A DNA stretch of 64,000 nt from positions 434,001-498,000 of the forward strand of contig NZ_LT629794.1 in assembly GCF_900106075.1 (NCBI RefSeq), written 5' to 3'. This DNA comes from Polaribacter sp. Hel1_33_78 (GTDB lineage Bacteria; Bacteroidota; Bacteroidia; Flavobacteriales; Flavobacteriaceae). Below, piece by piece: positions 1-9,535 of the stretch. The notes under the pieces are model-generated. The model was not told the origin of the DNA and made no database searches. It worked only from the letters and a program-made list of their open reading frames with translations. The translations under genes and the position numbers were made by a program. Positions within the stretch are counted from its first letter, which is position 1; every line of letters starts with the position of its first letter.

Positions 1-765
1 TAAAGCTTCATTTACATATTTAAAGGTTGATAGTAATTCTGGTTTACCATTAACAATAGCAACATCATGCTCAAAATGAGCAGACGGTTTGTTGTCTAAA
101 GTTGTAATTGTCCATCCGTCAGAATGCTGCCTTATTTTATGAGTTCCCAAATTTGTCATGGGTTCAATGGCAACAACCATTCCCTCGGCAAATTTCTTTC
201 CTCTTCCTCTTTTTCCGTAATTTGGCATTTCTGGATCTTCATGCATTTCGCGCCCCAAACCATGACCTACGAGTTCTCGAACAACACCATAACCATGCTT
301 TTCAGTAAAATTTTGAATAGCAAAACCCACATCACCAACTCTATTACCAGCCTTAAATTCTCTGATGCCAACGTACAAACTTTCTTTAGTAACGTCTAGT
401 AATTTTTTGATTTCATCGTCAATTTCACCAATAGCAAAAGTGTAGGCGTGGTCTCCATAAAAGCCATTTTTTAAAGCGCCACAATCTATAGAAATAATAT
501 CACCTTCTTGTAAAGGATTTTTATTCGGTATTCCATGCACAACTTGTGAGTTAGGACTCATACAAAGTGTATTTGGGAAATCGTATAAGCCTAAAAAACC
601 AGGAATCGCTCCTTGTTCTCGAATAAAATCTTCAGCAAGTTTGTCTAAAAATAAAGTAGAAACACCCGGTTTTACCTCTTTTGCAAGCATCCCTAATGTT
701 TTGGAAACTACTAAGGCACTTTCGCGCATAATTTCTATTTCTTCTATGGTTTTAATTTTAATCAT
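1..765 (-). CDS. map: Type I methionine aminopeptidase, 3' end cut by window edge
   Basis: Removes the N-terminal methionine from nascent cytosolic proteins. Translating 765 to 1 gives 255 residues with no stop; the family is usually slightly longer, so the C-terminus lies outside the window. All five metal ligands of the family are visible: D94 and D105 (in SIDCG and FYGDH), H168 (GHGLG), E201 (IEPMT) and E232 (FEHDV), plus the substrate histidine in VVHGIP near residue 77. The start ATG at 763-765 lies about 18 bases downstream of a TAACTTTG -7 element, so the gene has its own promoter although the next gene upstream is co-oriented. Identification is very secure. Confidence 0.96.
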   Translation of the reverse strand, partial: MIKIKTIEEIEIMRESALVVSKTLGMLAKEVKPGVSTLFLDKLAEDFIREQGAIPGFLGLYDFPNTLCMSPNSQVVHGIPNKNPLQEGDIISIDCGALKNGFYGDHAYTFAIGEIDDEIKKLLDVTKESLYVGIREFKAGNRVGDVGFAIQNFTEKHGYGVVRELVGHGLGREMHEDPEMPNYGKRGRGKKFAEGMVVAIEPMTNLGTHKIRQHSDGWTITTLDNKPSAHFEHDVAIVNGKPELLSTFKYVNEAL

Positions 766-782
766 TTTAAAAAATTGAACCG

Positions 783-790
783 CAAAGTTA
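783..790 (-). promoter_or_regulatory. Bacteroidota -7 promoter element for map
   Basis: The minus strand reads TAACTTTG, a perfect match to the Bacteroidota -7 consensus TAnnTTTG, 18 bases before the map start codon. This implies a short leader of roughly a dozen bases. I see no clear -33 TTTG element. Confidence 0.55.
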
Positions 791-827
791 CTATATTTAT
801 TAGGATTTATTATTTAATAAAGTATCA

Positions 828-1448
828 CTACTTGCTTTTATCGTAAGAGTGTTTATAAGGTTGCCCTGAAACAATCTTTAAAATATCTTTTTCTATAGTT
901 TCCCTCGGATACTCTACATAACGTCCAACTTCTTTACCTTCTTTATAAAAAATAAAAGTTGGTACTCTTATAATATTAAATCCTTCTTGAAGATTATTTG
1001 GTGTTTTTTTACTTCTATTTACAGTGATTAATTCAAAATTATTTTCATCAAAATCAGTTTGCTCTAAAATTTTATAAAAACGAGGAGTTTCTCTTTTGCT
1101 ATCTCCACACCAAGTTCCCATAAAACCTTTTATTGTATAACCTTTTAAGGCATTTGTTAATTCGTTAATGGTTTTTTCATCCGGTGTGTACTCAAAGAAT
1201 CTGCTGTTAAACCATTCTTTAAAAGAGGCATCTTGAAATGATTCTTTATTTGCAATGCCAATTAGATAACCATTTTTATCTTTTTTTGCTGTTATTTCTC
1301 TGGCAATTTTTTGAATCGGTTCTTTCTTTTCAACTAATTTTTTTTCTACTTTCTTACTTTCTTTGGATTGCGTTTCTATTATTTTTTTATTTGAACTACA
1401 GGCAAAAATAAAGGTGGTCAAGAAAATAAGTATACTATTTTTTATCAT
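828..1448 (-). CDS. Thioredoxin-like lipoprotein with a CGDS active site
   Basis: A 206-residue protein with a lipoprotein signal (FIFAC, lipid-accepting C17) and a charged Lys/Glu-rich linker to about residue 50. A thioredoxin-fold domain follows, with GTWCGDS around C114 where a CxxC pair would normally sit. The second cysteine is serine (S117), so it cannot form an intramolecular disulfide like classical thioredoxin and is more likely a monothiol or binding protein. A cis-proline region (RVPTFIFYKEG) is present. Its ATG overlaps the gpmI stop by one base (ATGATAA arrangement), which suggests translational coupling. It is expected on the periplasmic face of a membrane. The exact function is unknown. 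Confidence 0.8.
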   Translation of the reverse strand: MIKNSILIFLTTFIFACSSNKKIIETQSKESKKVEKKLVEKKEPIQKIAREITAKKDKNGYLIGIANKESFQDASFKEWFNSRFFEYTPDEKTINELTNALKGYTIKGFMGTWCGDSKRETPRFYKILEQTDFDENNFELITVNRSKKTPNNLQEGFNIIRVPTFIFYKEGKEVGRYVEYPRETIEKDILKIVSGQPYKHSYDKSK

Positions 1449-2965
1449 TATAAGAGTGATTTTTGAGTCATTTCTTTTGGTTGTTCAACACCCATTAATT
1501 CTAAAATTGTTGGAGCTATATCACCCAAGATACCGCTTTTTATTGATTTGATTTCTTCATCAATTAAAATAAAAGGAACAGGATTTGTGGTGTGTGCAGT
1601 ATGTGGTGAACCGTCAGGATTCATCATGGTTTCACAGTTACCATGATCGGCAATTAATAAAATTGAATAGCCATTTGCTAAGCCTGTTTCTATGACTGCT
1701 TTTGCACATTCATCTACAGCTTCACAAGCTTTAATTGCTGCTTCCATAATTCCGGTATGGCCAACCATATCTCCATTTGCAAAGTTTAAACAAACAAAAT
1801 CTGCTTCACCTTTTTCTAAATCTTTACAAAGTGCATCTTTCAATTCATAGGCAGACATTTCTGGTTTTAAATCATACGTGGCAACTTTTGGAGAGTTTCT
1901 TAAAATTCGAGATTCACCTTCAAAGGGTGCTTCTTGACCTCCAGAAAAGAAGAAAGTCACATGCGGATATTTTTCTGTTTCTGCAATTCTTATTTGTTTT
2001 TTGCCTGCCACAGATAAAACTTCACCTAACGTGTTTTTAATATTATCAGTATTATAAATAACATTAATTCCTTTAAAAGAGGCATCATATAAAGTCATTG
2101 TCGTGTAATACAAATTTAACTTCCTCATTCCAAATTCAGGAAAATCATTTTGAGATAAAGCATTTGTTAATTCTCTCCCTCTATCGGTTCTATAGTTGAA
2201 GAAAATAATGGCATCACCTTCTTTTATTTGTACTTTTGGAGATCCATCTTCATTGGTAAGAATAATCGGTTTATGAAATTCATCGGTTAAACCTTTTTCA
2301 TAATTTTTGTTGATTGTCCCTAAAATATCTCTAGTTTTTAGACCGATAGCATTTACAATTCCATCATAGGCCGTTTTAACACGGTCCCATCTATTATCTC
2401 TATCCATTGCATAATAACGTCCAGTAACAGTTGCTAATTCGCCTGTACTTTCTTTCATGTATTCTTGCACTTCGTTGATGAAATAGGTGCCAGATTTTGG
2501 ATCACAATCTCTACCATCTGTAAATGCATGCAAAAATATATTCTCAACTTCATTTTCTTTTGCAACGTCTAAAATTCCTTTTAAATGGTCAATGTGTGCG
2601 TGGATTCCTCCATTAGAAACTAATCCTAATAAATGAACATTTTTATTATTTTCTTTGGCATATTTAAAAGTATCAATTAATACTTTTTCTTGCCCTAATG
2701 TCTTTTCTTTTACAGCTTTGTTTATTCTAGCTAAATTTTGATATACAATTCTTCCAGCACCAAGGTTCATGTGTCCAACTTCAGAATTCCCCATTTGCCC
2801 TTCAGGTAAACCAACATGTTCTCCATCGGTTCTTAATTCAGCATTAGGGTACTTATTATATAAACCGTTTATAAAAGGTGTTTTAGCATTGTAAATAGCG
2901 GATACTTTTGGGTCTTGCGTAATACCCCATCCATCCAAAATCATTAGTATAACTTTCTTGTTCAT
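1448..2965 (-). CDS. gpmI: 2,3-bisphosphoglycerate-independent phosphoglycerate mutase
   Basis: Interconverts 3- and 2-phosphoglycerate in glycolysis and gluconeogenesis, using two manganese ions and a phosphoserine intermediate. The 505-residue length is normal for the family. Visible signatures are the N-terminal metal motif LDGWG (D11), the phosphoserine site GQMGNSEVGH (S61), HIDHL and HAFTDGRD, and the late metal-binding motifs ADHGNCE and PHTAHT. The downstream thioredoxin-like lipoprotein gene overlaps its stop codon by one base, so both are probably transcribed together. The 292-base region upstream is shared with the divergent hydroxylase gene; I found no perfect promoter match there on either strand. 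Confidence 0.97.
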   Translation of the reverse strand: MNKKVILMILDGWGITQDPKVSAIYNAKTPFINGLYNKYPNAELRTDGEHVGLPEGQMGNSEVGHMNLGAGRIVYQNLARINKAVKEKTLGQEKVLIDTFKYAKENNKNVHLLGLVSNGGIHAHIDHLKGILDVAKENEVENIFLHAFTDGRDCDPKSGTYFINEVQEYMKESTGELATVTGRYYAMDRDNRWDRVKTAYDGIVNAIGLKTRDILGTINKNYEKGLTDEFHKPIILTNEDGSPKVQIKEGDAIIFFNYRTDRGRELTNALSQNDFPEFGMRKLNLYYTTMTLYDASFKGINVIYNTDNIKNTLGEVLSVAGKKQIRIAETEKYPHVTFFFSGGQEAPFEGESRILRNSPKVATYDLKPEMSAYELKDALCKDLEKGEADFVCLNFANGDMVGHTGIMEAAIKACEAVDECAKAVIETGLANGYSILLIADHGNCETMMNPDGSPHTAHTTNPVPFILIDEEIKSIKSGILGDIAPTILELMGVEQPKEMTQKSLL

Positions 2966-3257
2966 TGTCTTAATTTAAACAGTAAAAATAAGAAAGATTT
3001 TAATGGTTTTATGAAATTTTCACGAAACCGATAACTTAAATTATTAGAATAATTGAATTCGTAAATCTGCCATCATTTTTTCTCTGTTTCTATTTATTCC
3101 CCTTTTGAAGTTTTTATTTATATTTTTAATATTTCAAAATTTATTTTAGTGTTTTCAATATTGATTTATAACTTCTTATCTTACTTTTAACAAGAAAAAA
3201 GGAGTGCGCTTATTACAAAATTCGTAATTTTACGGGGTAAATTTTATGAAATTTTGA

Positions 3258-5003
3258 ATGAAAGCACATTTTGAAATGAACGAAGTAACTAAAAAGTTAC
3301 CTAAACACTTGCATAAGTTTGTGGTTAAACAACCTTATGATGAATATACTGCTCAAAATCAGTCTGTTTGGAGATATGTTATGAGGATGAATATTGCTTA
3401 TCTCAGTAAAGTTGCTCATAAATCTTATTTAACAGGACTTGAAAAAACGGGAATTTCTATTGAAAATATTCCTCGTATGGAGGGAATGAATAGAATTTTA
3501 AAAGGAATTGGTTGGTCGGCAGTCTCTGTAGATGGTTTTATTCCTCCAAATGCTTTTATGGAGTTTCAAGCATATAATGTTTTAGTTATTGCTTCAGATA
3601 TGCGAACAATTAATCATATTGAATATACGCCTGCACCAGATATTATTCATGAAGCAGCAGGTCATGCACCTATCATTTCAAATCCAGAATATTCAGAATA
3701 TTTAAGACGTTTTGGAGAAATTGGAAGTAAAGCAATCTCATCCTCTAAAGATTATGAAATGTATGAAGCTATTCGGCTTTTGTCCATTTTAAAAGAAGAT
3801 CCAAATTCACTGCAAAATGAAATTGATGATGCTCAAGAAAAAGTTGAGTGGTTGCAAAATAATATGGGTGAATTGTCAGAAATGGCACAAATTAGAAATT
3901 TACATTGGTGGACTGTAGAATATGGTTTAATAGGTACTTTAGAAAATCCCAAGATTTATGGTGCAGGATTATTGTCTTCTATTGGAGAGAGTGATTGGTG
4001 TATGAATAAGGAGGTTAAAAAACTTTCTTATTCAATTGAAGCAGCAAACCTCAATTTTGATATTACAAAACCGCAACCTCAATTATTTGTAACCCCAGAT
4101 TTTGCCTATTTAAGTTTAGTTTTAAATGAATTCGCCAATACAATGGCTTTAAGAACTGGAGGTTTAAAAGGTATTCAAAAGTTGATGCATTCAAAAAATT
4201 TAGGAACAATAGAATTAACAACTGGAATTCAAATTTCTGGAGTTTTTACAAAAGTAATTAAACATAAAAACAACAAAGTTGCCTATTTTCAAACAACAGG
4301 GGAAACCGCATTGGCCAATAGAGATAAAGAATTAATTGGTCATGGAATTACAAGCCATCCAGGAGGTTTTGGAAGTCCGGTTGGCAAATTAAAAGGAATT
4401 AATTTACCAATTGAAAATATGAGCCCTAGAGATTTAAAGGCTTACGGAATCTATGAGGGTGAAGTGATGACTTTAGAGTTTGAAAGTGGAGTTATTGTGA
4501 AAGGAAAAGCAATAACTGGAACAAGAGATTTAAGAGGTCGAATTTTAATCATCTCTTTAGATGAATGCACAGTAACTTATAAAGGTGAAATTCTATTTCA
4601 ACCAGAATGGGGAATTTACGATATGGCAATAGGAAAAGAAGTTATTTCTGCTTATGCTGGTGCTGCTGACGTAGATTCATTTAAAGATAGTAGTAGGGTT
4701 TCTGAGGTTAAAACTCATAAAATTAATTACACAGAATCTGAAAAAGAATTATATTCTTTATACGACCAAGTAAAAAAAATGCGCGAAACAGGTTCTGCGT
4801 CAGAAGAAAAAATAACAGAAATATTTAATCAGTTAAAAACAAATTTTTCTCAAGATTGGTTATTGAATATAGAAATCTATGAACTAGCTTTGCAAAACAA
4901 TTACAAATTAAAATCTTTAATCTTAGAAAGATTAGAGGAGTTAAAATGTAACAAAAGCTACACAAAACTAATTGAAAATGGATTAGTTTTGTGTAAAAAT
5001 TAA
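3258..5003 (+). CDS. Aromatic amino acid hydroxylase with a long C-terminal extension
   Basis: A 581-residue member of the pterin-dependent, non-haem-iron aromatic amino acid hydroxylases (phenylalanine-4-hydroxylase type). The iron ligands are present: H131 and H136 in HEAAGH, and E221 in the WWTVEYG motif. The catalytic domain covers roughly residues 20-330. The remaining 250 residues are not part of the classical bacterial enzyme (about 260-300 residues in total) and end in a helical tail; this long form is known among Bacteroidota. I infer phenylalanine as substrate from the family, not from the sequence. ATG 3258 was chosen; M7 is a possible alternative. The rhodanese gene starts 9 bases after its stop. 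A strong inverted repeat lies inside its last codons. Confidence 0.9.
   Translation: MKAHFEMNEVTKKLPKHLHKFVVKQPYDEYTAQNQSVWRYVMRMNIAYLSKVAHKSYLTGLEKTGISIENIPRMEGMNRILKGIGWSAVSVDGFIPPNAFMEFQAYNVLVIASDMRTINHIEYTPAPDIIHEAAGHAPIISNPEYSEYLRRFGEIGSKAISSSKDYEMYEAIRLLSILKEDPNSLQNEIDDAQEKVEWLQNNMGELSEMAQIRNLHWWTVEYGLIGTLENPKIYGAGLLSSIGESDWCMNKEVKKLSYSIEAANLNFDITKPQPQLFVTPDFAYLSLVLNEFANTMALRTGGLKGIQKLMHSKNLGTIELTTGIQISGVFTKVIKHKNNKVAYFQTTGETALANRDKELIGHGITSHPGGFGSPVGKLKGINLPIENMSPRDLKAYGIYEGEVMTLEFESGVIVKGKAITGTRDLRGRILIISLDECTVTYKGEILFQPEWGIYDMAIGKEVISAYAGAADVDSFKDSSRVSEVKTHKINYTESEKELYSLYDQVKKMRETGSASEEKITEIFNQLKTNFSQDWLLNIEIYELALQNNYKLKSLILERLEELKCNKSYTKLIENGLVLCKN
4959..4995 (+). repeat. Perfect 14-bp inverted repeat in the last codons of the hydroxylase gene
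   Basis: TACACAAAACTAAT (4959-4972) and ATTAGTTTTGTGTA (4982-4995) are exact reverse complements separated by 9 bases. It lies wholly inside the hydroxylase reading frame, just before the stop codon and 18 bases upstream of the rhodanese ATG. It is followed by A-rich rather than T-rich DNA, so it is not a typical intrinsic terminator in the plus direction. An mRNA-stabilising or translation-modulating hairpin is possible. Confidence 0.7.
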
Positions 5004-5012
5004 TAATAGAGC

Positions 5013-5318
5013 ATGGGTTTATTTAACTTATTTAAAAGAAAAAACATGGGTCAAGAAATTAAAGAATATTTAGAAAAAGGAGCAGTCGTTTTAGACGTAA
5101 GAACAAAAGCAGAATGGGATGAAGGGCATGTAGAAGGTTCAAAACATATTGTTTTAACAATAATTCCTTTGGAAATTGAGCAAATAAAATCTTGGAATAA
5201 ACCTGTGATTGCTGTTTGTAGAAGTGGTGCTAGAAGTGGTCAAGCAGCTCAGTTTTTAGCACAGAACGGAATTGATGTTATTAATGGAGGCCCTTGGCAA
5301 AATGTTGCTAACATTTAG
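5013..5318 (+). CDS. Small single-domain rhodanese-like protein
   Basis: A 101-residue protein consisting of one rhodanese domain, the PspE/GlpE size class that moves sulfane sulfur. It shows the family motifs VLDVRTKAEWDEGHVEG near residues 25-41 and the active-site loop CRSGARS, whose cysteine carries the persulfide. No signal peptide is evident; the N-terminus (MGLFNLFKRKN) is short and basic. A second ATG (MGQEI, residue 12) could be the true start. It lies 9 bases behind the hydroxylase gene and is probably its operon partner, although a functional link is not obvious. Confidence 0.88.
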   Translation: MGLFNLFKRKNMGQEIKEYLEKGAVVLDVRTKAEWDEGHVEGSKHIVLTIIPLEIEQIKSWNKPVIAVCRSGARSGQAAQFLAQNGIDVINGGPWQNVANI

Positions 5319-5477
5319 AACGATAAAAATCTAAAGTATTAAAATACAATAACTAAATTTTCTAAAAGCTGGTATACAGAAATATCATTTAGTCAGAAAA
5401 AATCGTTGTGTAGCCTTGGAGATAAAATACTTTTTAGGACAAGGCAGATGAATTTGTAGAGATTTTTAAAACTAGAA

Positions 5478-8400
5478 TTATTCTTTTATTATGAAAGTAC
5501 TAGTATTATTAATTTTTAAAAGATAAACACCAGAAGTTAAAGATGCTGGTAGTTTTATTCGAGTTTCTTTTTTATGATCATTAAAGATTTTTTGAAAAGA
5601 AGATATTTCTCTTCCAGTGATATCGAATAGTTTAAAAGTATCTTCAAAATTAGTATTAGTTACATATAATCCTCTGTTTTTTACTGGATTTGGGAATACG
5701 CTGTTTACAACCGAATATTTAGAAGTATGAGCCGTTTTTCCTTCAAAATAAGCTACTGCGAAATTAAATGCATCTATGCCTAATTTTTGACCAATTTTTC
5801 TACCTGGAATATCATCAGCAGGAGGATGAATACCACCCCAAATCCTAGATAAACTGCATTGATCTGAAGCGTCTCTATAAGTAGCCCATTGCAAAGTAAC
5901 ATCTTGAGAAGGTCCCTCTTCAAAAACTAAAAACTCATTTTTCTTAGCAATAAATTCACCGAGACCACCAGGAAAATATTCATCACCAGTGATTAATGTT
6001 AAAACTTCTGCAGCTGCTCGTGAAAATGTTGAATGCCCCGATACGAAACCAGCAAATGGTGGAGTCACAAATGAAGGACGTTGATAAGGCCACCAGTTTT
6101 CCGCTAATATCCAACCAACACCAGCTTGATCTGTTTCTACATTTTGAATATTATCATGTCCTTTCCATGTATATACTTTTATTTTTCCTAAATGCTGCGA
6201 GCTATTGCCAACCAGTGGATCATTTTCTTTTACGATCTCTATATAATTGTCTATTAATTTAATTCCTTCTGGATGAAAGTTTGGCGCTGCAGGATCTGAA
6301 CTTTGTCCTTTGTCGGTCATATATCGAATTGCAGAAATTGGACGAATGTAATCGTACCAGCCTTTTATACTCCAAGCAGAAATTGCAGCATCGTGCATCG
6401 CTCCGCCAAGTATAAAATAAGATTTTACATCCCATTCAAGAGCCTCAAGTACTTCTCCATCACCTTCAAATTTTTTGGTTGTTAAAGGATTGTCATTTAC
6501 ATAATTAAGAATCGAGAACCAATGCCCTGGTGGTGTTTCAGAATCTGGACCATCTGCCCAAAACTCTGCTAGCACTCTGGTATAATCTCCTCTTGGAACA
6601 AGTTGCGTTTCATAACTTGCATTTGTTTTTGGGTTTATTGGCCTACCTTCACTCATATCTCCACCTTCAAACAGTTTGTAAAAATCTGAGTAATTTCGAA
6701 AGTCATCTGGAAAAGATGTACTAGAAATATTACCAATAGATTTTGGAGAGATATCCCAAATAACACCATCATTAGCATCTAGGTGAGACCCCCAAATGGA
6801 TACTAAAGAAAATCCCCATTTATAGGCATCACTTGATGAAGCATTATTCACTGCATGAATATATGGAGGGTCTGAAGGATCATTATAAACTAAAAAATTA
6901 TTATTATCTCTTTGATATGTTACAACATCATCATTTTTAAGCGCAAAAGGAGAAACATTGCCCCATTCTGGGTTTAAAAATTGAGTAGCACCGCCATCTA
7001 TGAGGTTACCGCTTTGGTCTATAAAAGAACTAAGACTTAGAGGTTGCCACCTATTCGGATCTTGAATTGAACTATTTCCTGAGAAAATTGGTAATAAAGG
7101 ATCATTGAAGGGCGTATAATATGCATTATCATAATTTGTTTGTTCTCTCGAACCATCAATTTTGCCATATTTAATAATTTCATCAGCAATATAATTTCCA
7201 AGTGCAGCAGCATTTCCAGAGGTATAATCTAATGAAGTATAATTTATATCAAATCCTAATTGATTCATAATTAAGTCGAATCTTATTTTTGAGGAATCGA
7301 ATCCAGGAGAGTTTTTAAAACGTTGGCTAAGCAAACGATATGCAGCATAGCTTATTGTTTTTTTTATTGATATTTCAATACTTTCTTTTGGTACAAATTC
7401 CAAAAGTTCACTACTGAAGTTATGCACATCATTACCAATTAAATAAGGCTTTGCCATTTCATTATATATTGCCCATGTATCATACAAGGCAACACTAATA
7501 TGAAAAAGATTTCTAGCATGCACGGTGGGTCTGGCGAAATCATTTCTAATAGCTTGTAAAAGCACTTCATTCCAAATTCTAGCAATAGATTTGTCTACTG
7601 ATATCGCATTAATATTTAATTGGACTTCTAAATTTACGGGAGCACTTGCACAATTTGAAGTAACTTCTTTAACCGAAATGATGCCTTTTTCTTCAACTCC
7701 CCATTTCACTTTAACGGCATTAGTTCCTTGTCCTTCAATAATTTCTCCACCAATTATCGACCATGCTGAAGTTGAATTCGTCGGCAAAGGATAGGTGTAA
7801 ATTTCTTCTTTTAAAAACCCTGAATTTGTATTTCCAGTAATTTCTGCTATTTGTAAGTATTCGCATGAACCATCATCTATGTAAGCTCTAGGGTTGTACG
7901 TGCATGAGTTAGGGTCTGTACACCCAGAAACCTTAATACTGGGCTCAATATCTAAAACCTTATATCCGTTGCCTTCTGTAGCTTTAATAGTCGTGTTCGT
8001 ATTTATATTTTGATAGGTTTCTATTAATCCTGATGGCCAATGAATAGATAATTCTAAAACCTCAGAATCATTATTTAATCCAAAATGAACAGGTGCTAAA
8101 CTTTGATTTAAAAACCCAACACCATTGTAATATCTTTTTATAGTTCTATTCGAAGTAGTTAAGGTTAAGGCTGCACCAATGGCATCTCTATTTGAATTTG
8201 TACCTTGTAATTTAACTTTAAACCATTTTAGATTATTAGTTTCGTTAAAATCGAGCGTTTTGTTTTCATAAAAATAAGAAGATCTATCACTGTTTGTAAC
8301 AAAAAGATCTAAATCACCATCGTTGTCAAAATCAAAAGGTTGCGCACTAACACTTGTTGTTAAATCTTTTAAATTTATATCTTCCGAGATTTCAACAAAA

Positions 8401-9503
8401 GTTTCCTGACCTTCGTTTAATAAGTTTTTATAATACGCATTAAATTCTTCATCTGTAAAGGCAAAATCGTATCCATTTACTACAAATAAATCTTCGTCAC
8501 CATCCAGATCGAAATCTGCAAGTTTAGCATCCCAAGACCATCCGACATCTTTTACATTTTTTTCTGATGCGACATCTGTAAAAGTATTATCTCCATTACT
8601 TTTAAGTAAAAAGTTTTCATTAATATTAGTTACGTATAAATCAAAATGGCCATCCCCATTATAATCTCCAATTGCAATACCCATGTCATTGCCATTATTT
8701 TGAACTTTATAAGTAGTGGCGTCATCAATTAGATTATTAGAGTTTTGATTTATAAGTAGCGGATTGGAGTTAAATAAATCATTGGTAATATACAAATCCA
8801 TCAAGCCATCTTTGTTAAAATCAAACGGAAAAGCTTGGTAATAATATGCATTACCAGTTACTTGTATTTTATTCGAAACGTCAACAAAAGTTCCATCTTT
8901 ATTGTTTTCATAAAGTTGCGCACTCTCGCAGTCCCCCCATGTAGTTATATAAAGATCTAAATAACTGTCATTATTGTAGTCAAACCAAGTAGCACTTGGG
9001 GTAATGCAGTTATTAAACCCTTGAATTCCCGCACTGTCGGTTACATCCTCAAATGTACCATCTCTTTTGTTTAAGTATAGTTGAATTTTTAATGAATATG
9101 TTAATATGATATCGGGAAAACCGTCGTTATTAAAATCGCCCCAAGAAGCACCATATTTAAATCCATCTAATGCACTGTTGTCTAAAGTAACTTCTTCCGA
9201 TGTTAATATGCCTAAAAGTCCGGATTCTTTGGTAACATCTTCAAAGGTTCCATCGTTGTTATTTCTGAATAGTTTACTGTGTGTTTTTTCAATTCCTGCT
9301 TTATCAATACTTTTTGCTACTACAAAAATGTCTAAATCGTTATCATTATCATAATCGGCAACAGATGCCCCATTATTTTCTTCAAGGATTCCTAATCCTG
9401 CTACTTTTTCAATACGATTAAAGGTTTGTGCTGAGATAAGATTATTGAAAAGAAGAGAAAAAAATAAACAAATGAAAGAGTGGGATAAAACTTTTCTAGA
9501 CAT
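5478..9503 (-). CDS. Secreted FG-GAP/ASPIC-UnbV protein fused to a vanadium-haloperoxidase-type domain, T9SS sorted
   Basis: A 1341-residue exported protein. Order: signal peptide (1-25), FG-GAP/VCBS propeller repeats rich in D-N-D-x-D calcium-type motifs (about 30-430), an ASPIC/UnbV domain (about 440-510), a short GCTDPNSCTYNP motif, and then a vanadium haloperoxidase/PAP2-type domain. That last domain has all three superfamily signatures: KGWYDYIRP (K1047, R1054), VSGH (H1157) and SRIWGGIHPPAD (R1220, H1226, D1230). A T9SS type A sorting domain occupies about 1262-1341. The five vanadate/phosphate-binding residues are intact, so an oxidising haloperoxidase or a phosphatase is plausible; sequence alone does not choose between them. 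It is expected to be cell-surface or secreted. The gene stands alone between the rhodanese and GSCFA genes. Confidence 0.88.
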   Translation of the reverse strand: MSRKVLSHSFICLFFSLLFNNLISAQTFNRIEKVAGLGILEENNGASVADYDNDNDLDIFVVAKSIDKAGIEKTHSKLFRNNNDGTFEDVTKESGLLGILTSEEVTLDNSALDGFKYGASWGDFNNDGFPDIILTYSLKIQLYLNKRDGTFEDVTDSAGIQGFNNCITPSATWFDYNNDSYLDLYITTWGDCESAQLYENNKDGTFVDVSNKIQVTGNAYYYQAFPFDFNKDGLMDLYITNDLFNSNPLLINQNSNNLIDDATTYKVQNNGNDMGIAIGDYNGDGHFDLYVTNINENFLLKSNGDNTFTDVASEKNVKDVGWSWDAKLADFDLDGDEDLFVVNGYDFAFTDEEFNAYYKNLLNEGQETFVEISEDINLKDLTTSVSAQPFDFDNDGDLDLFVTNSDRSSYFYENKTLDFNETNNLKWFKVKLQGTNSNRDAIGAALTLTTSNRTIKRYYNGVGFLNQSLAPVHFGLNNDSEVLELSIHWPSGLIETYQNINTNTTIKATEGNGYKVLDIEPSIKVSGCTDPNSCTYNPRAYIDDGSCEYLQIAEITGNTNSGFLKEEIYTYPLPTNSTSAWSIIGGEIIEGQGTNAVKVKWGVEEKGIISVKEVTSNCASAPVNLEVQLNINAISVDKSIARIWNEVLLQAIRNDFARPTVHARNLFHISVALYDTWAIYNEMAKPYLIGNDVHNFSSELLEFVPKESIEISIKKTISYAAYRLLSQRFKNSPGFDSSKIRFDLIMNQLGFDINYTSLDYTSGNAAALGNYIADEIIKYGKIDGSREQTNYDNAYYTPFNDPLLPIFSGNSSIQDPNRWQPLSLSSFIDQSGNLIDGGATQFLNPEWGNVSPFALKNDDVVTYQRDNNNFLVYNDPSDPPYIHAVNNASSSDAYKWGFSLVSIWGSHLDANDGVIWDISPKSIGNISSTSFPDDFRNYSDFYKLFEGGDMSEGRPINPKTNASYETQLVPRGDYTRVLAEFWADGPDSETPPGHWFSILNYVNDNPLTTKKFEGDGEVLEALEWDVKSYFILGGAMHDAAISAWSIKGWYDYIRPISAIRYMTDKGQSSDPAAPNFHPEGIKLIDNYIEIVKENDPLVGNSSQHLGKIKVYTWKGHDNIQNVETDQAGVGWILAENWWPYQRPSFVTPPFAGFVSGHSTFSRAAAEVLTLITGDEYFPGGLGEFIAKKNEFLVFEEGPSQDVTLQWATYRDASDQCSLSRIWGGIHPPADDIPGRKIGQKLGIDAFNFAVAYFEGKTAHTSKYSVVNSVFPNPVKNRGLYVTNTNFEDTFKLFDITGREISSFQKIFNDHKKETRIKLPASLTSGVYLLKINNTSTFIIKE

Positions 9504-9535
9504 TTTATTTTTTTGTGTAAAGATACTAATTTGGA

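Noticed and set aside
108..399. Plus-strand open frames within map
   Set aside because: They are antisense to a clearly conserved gene and have no supporting features.
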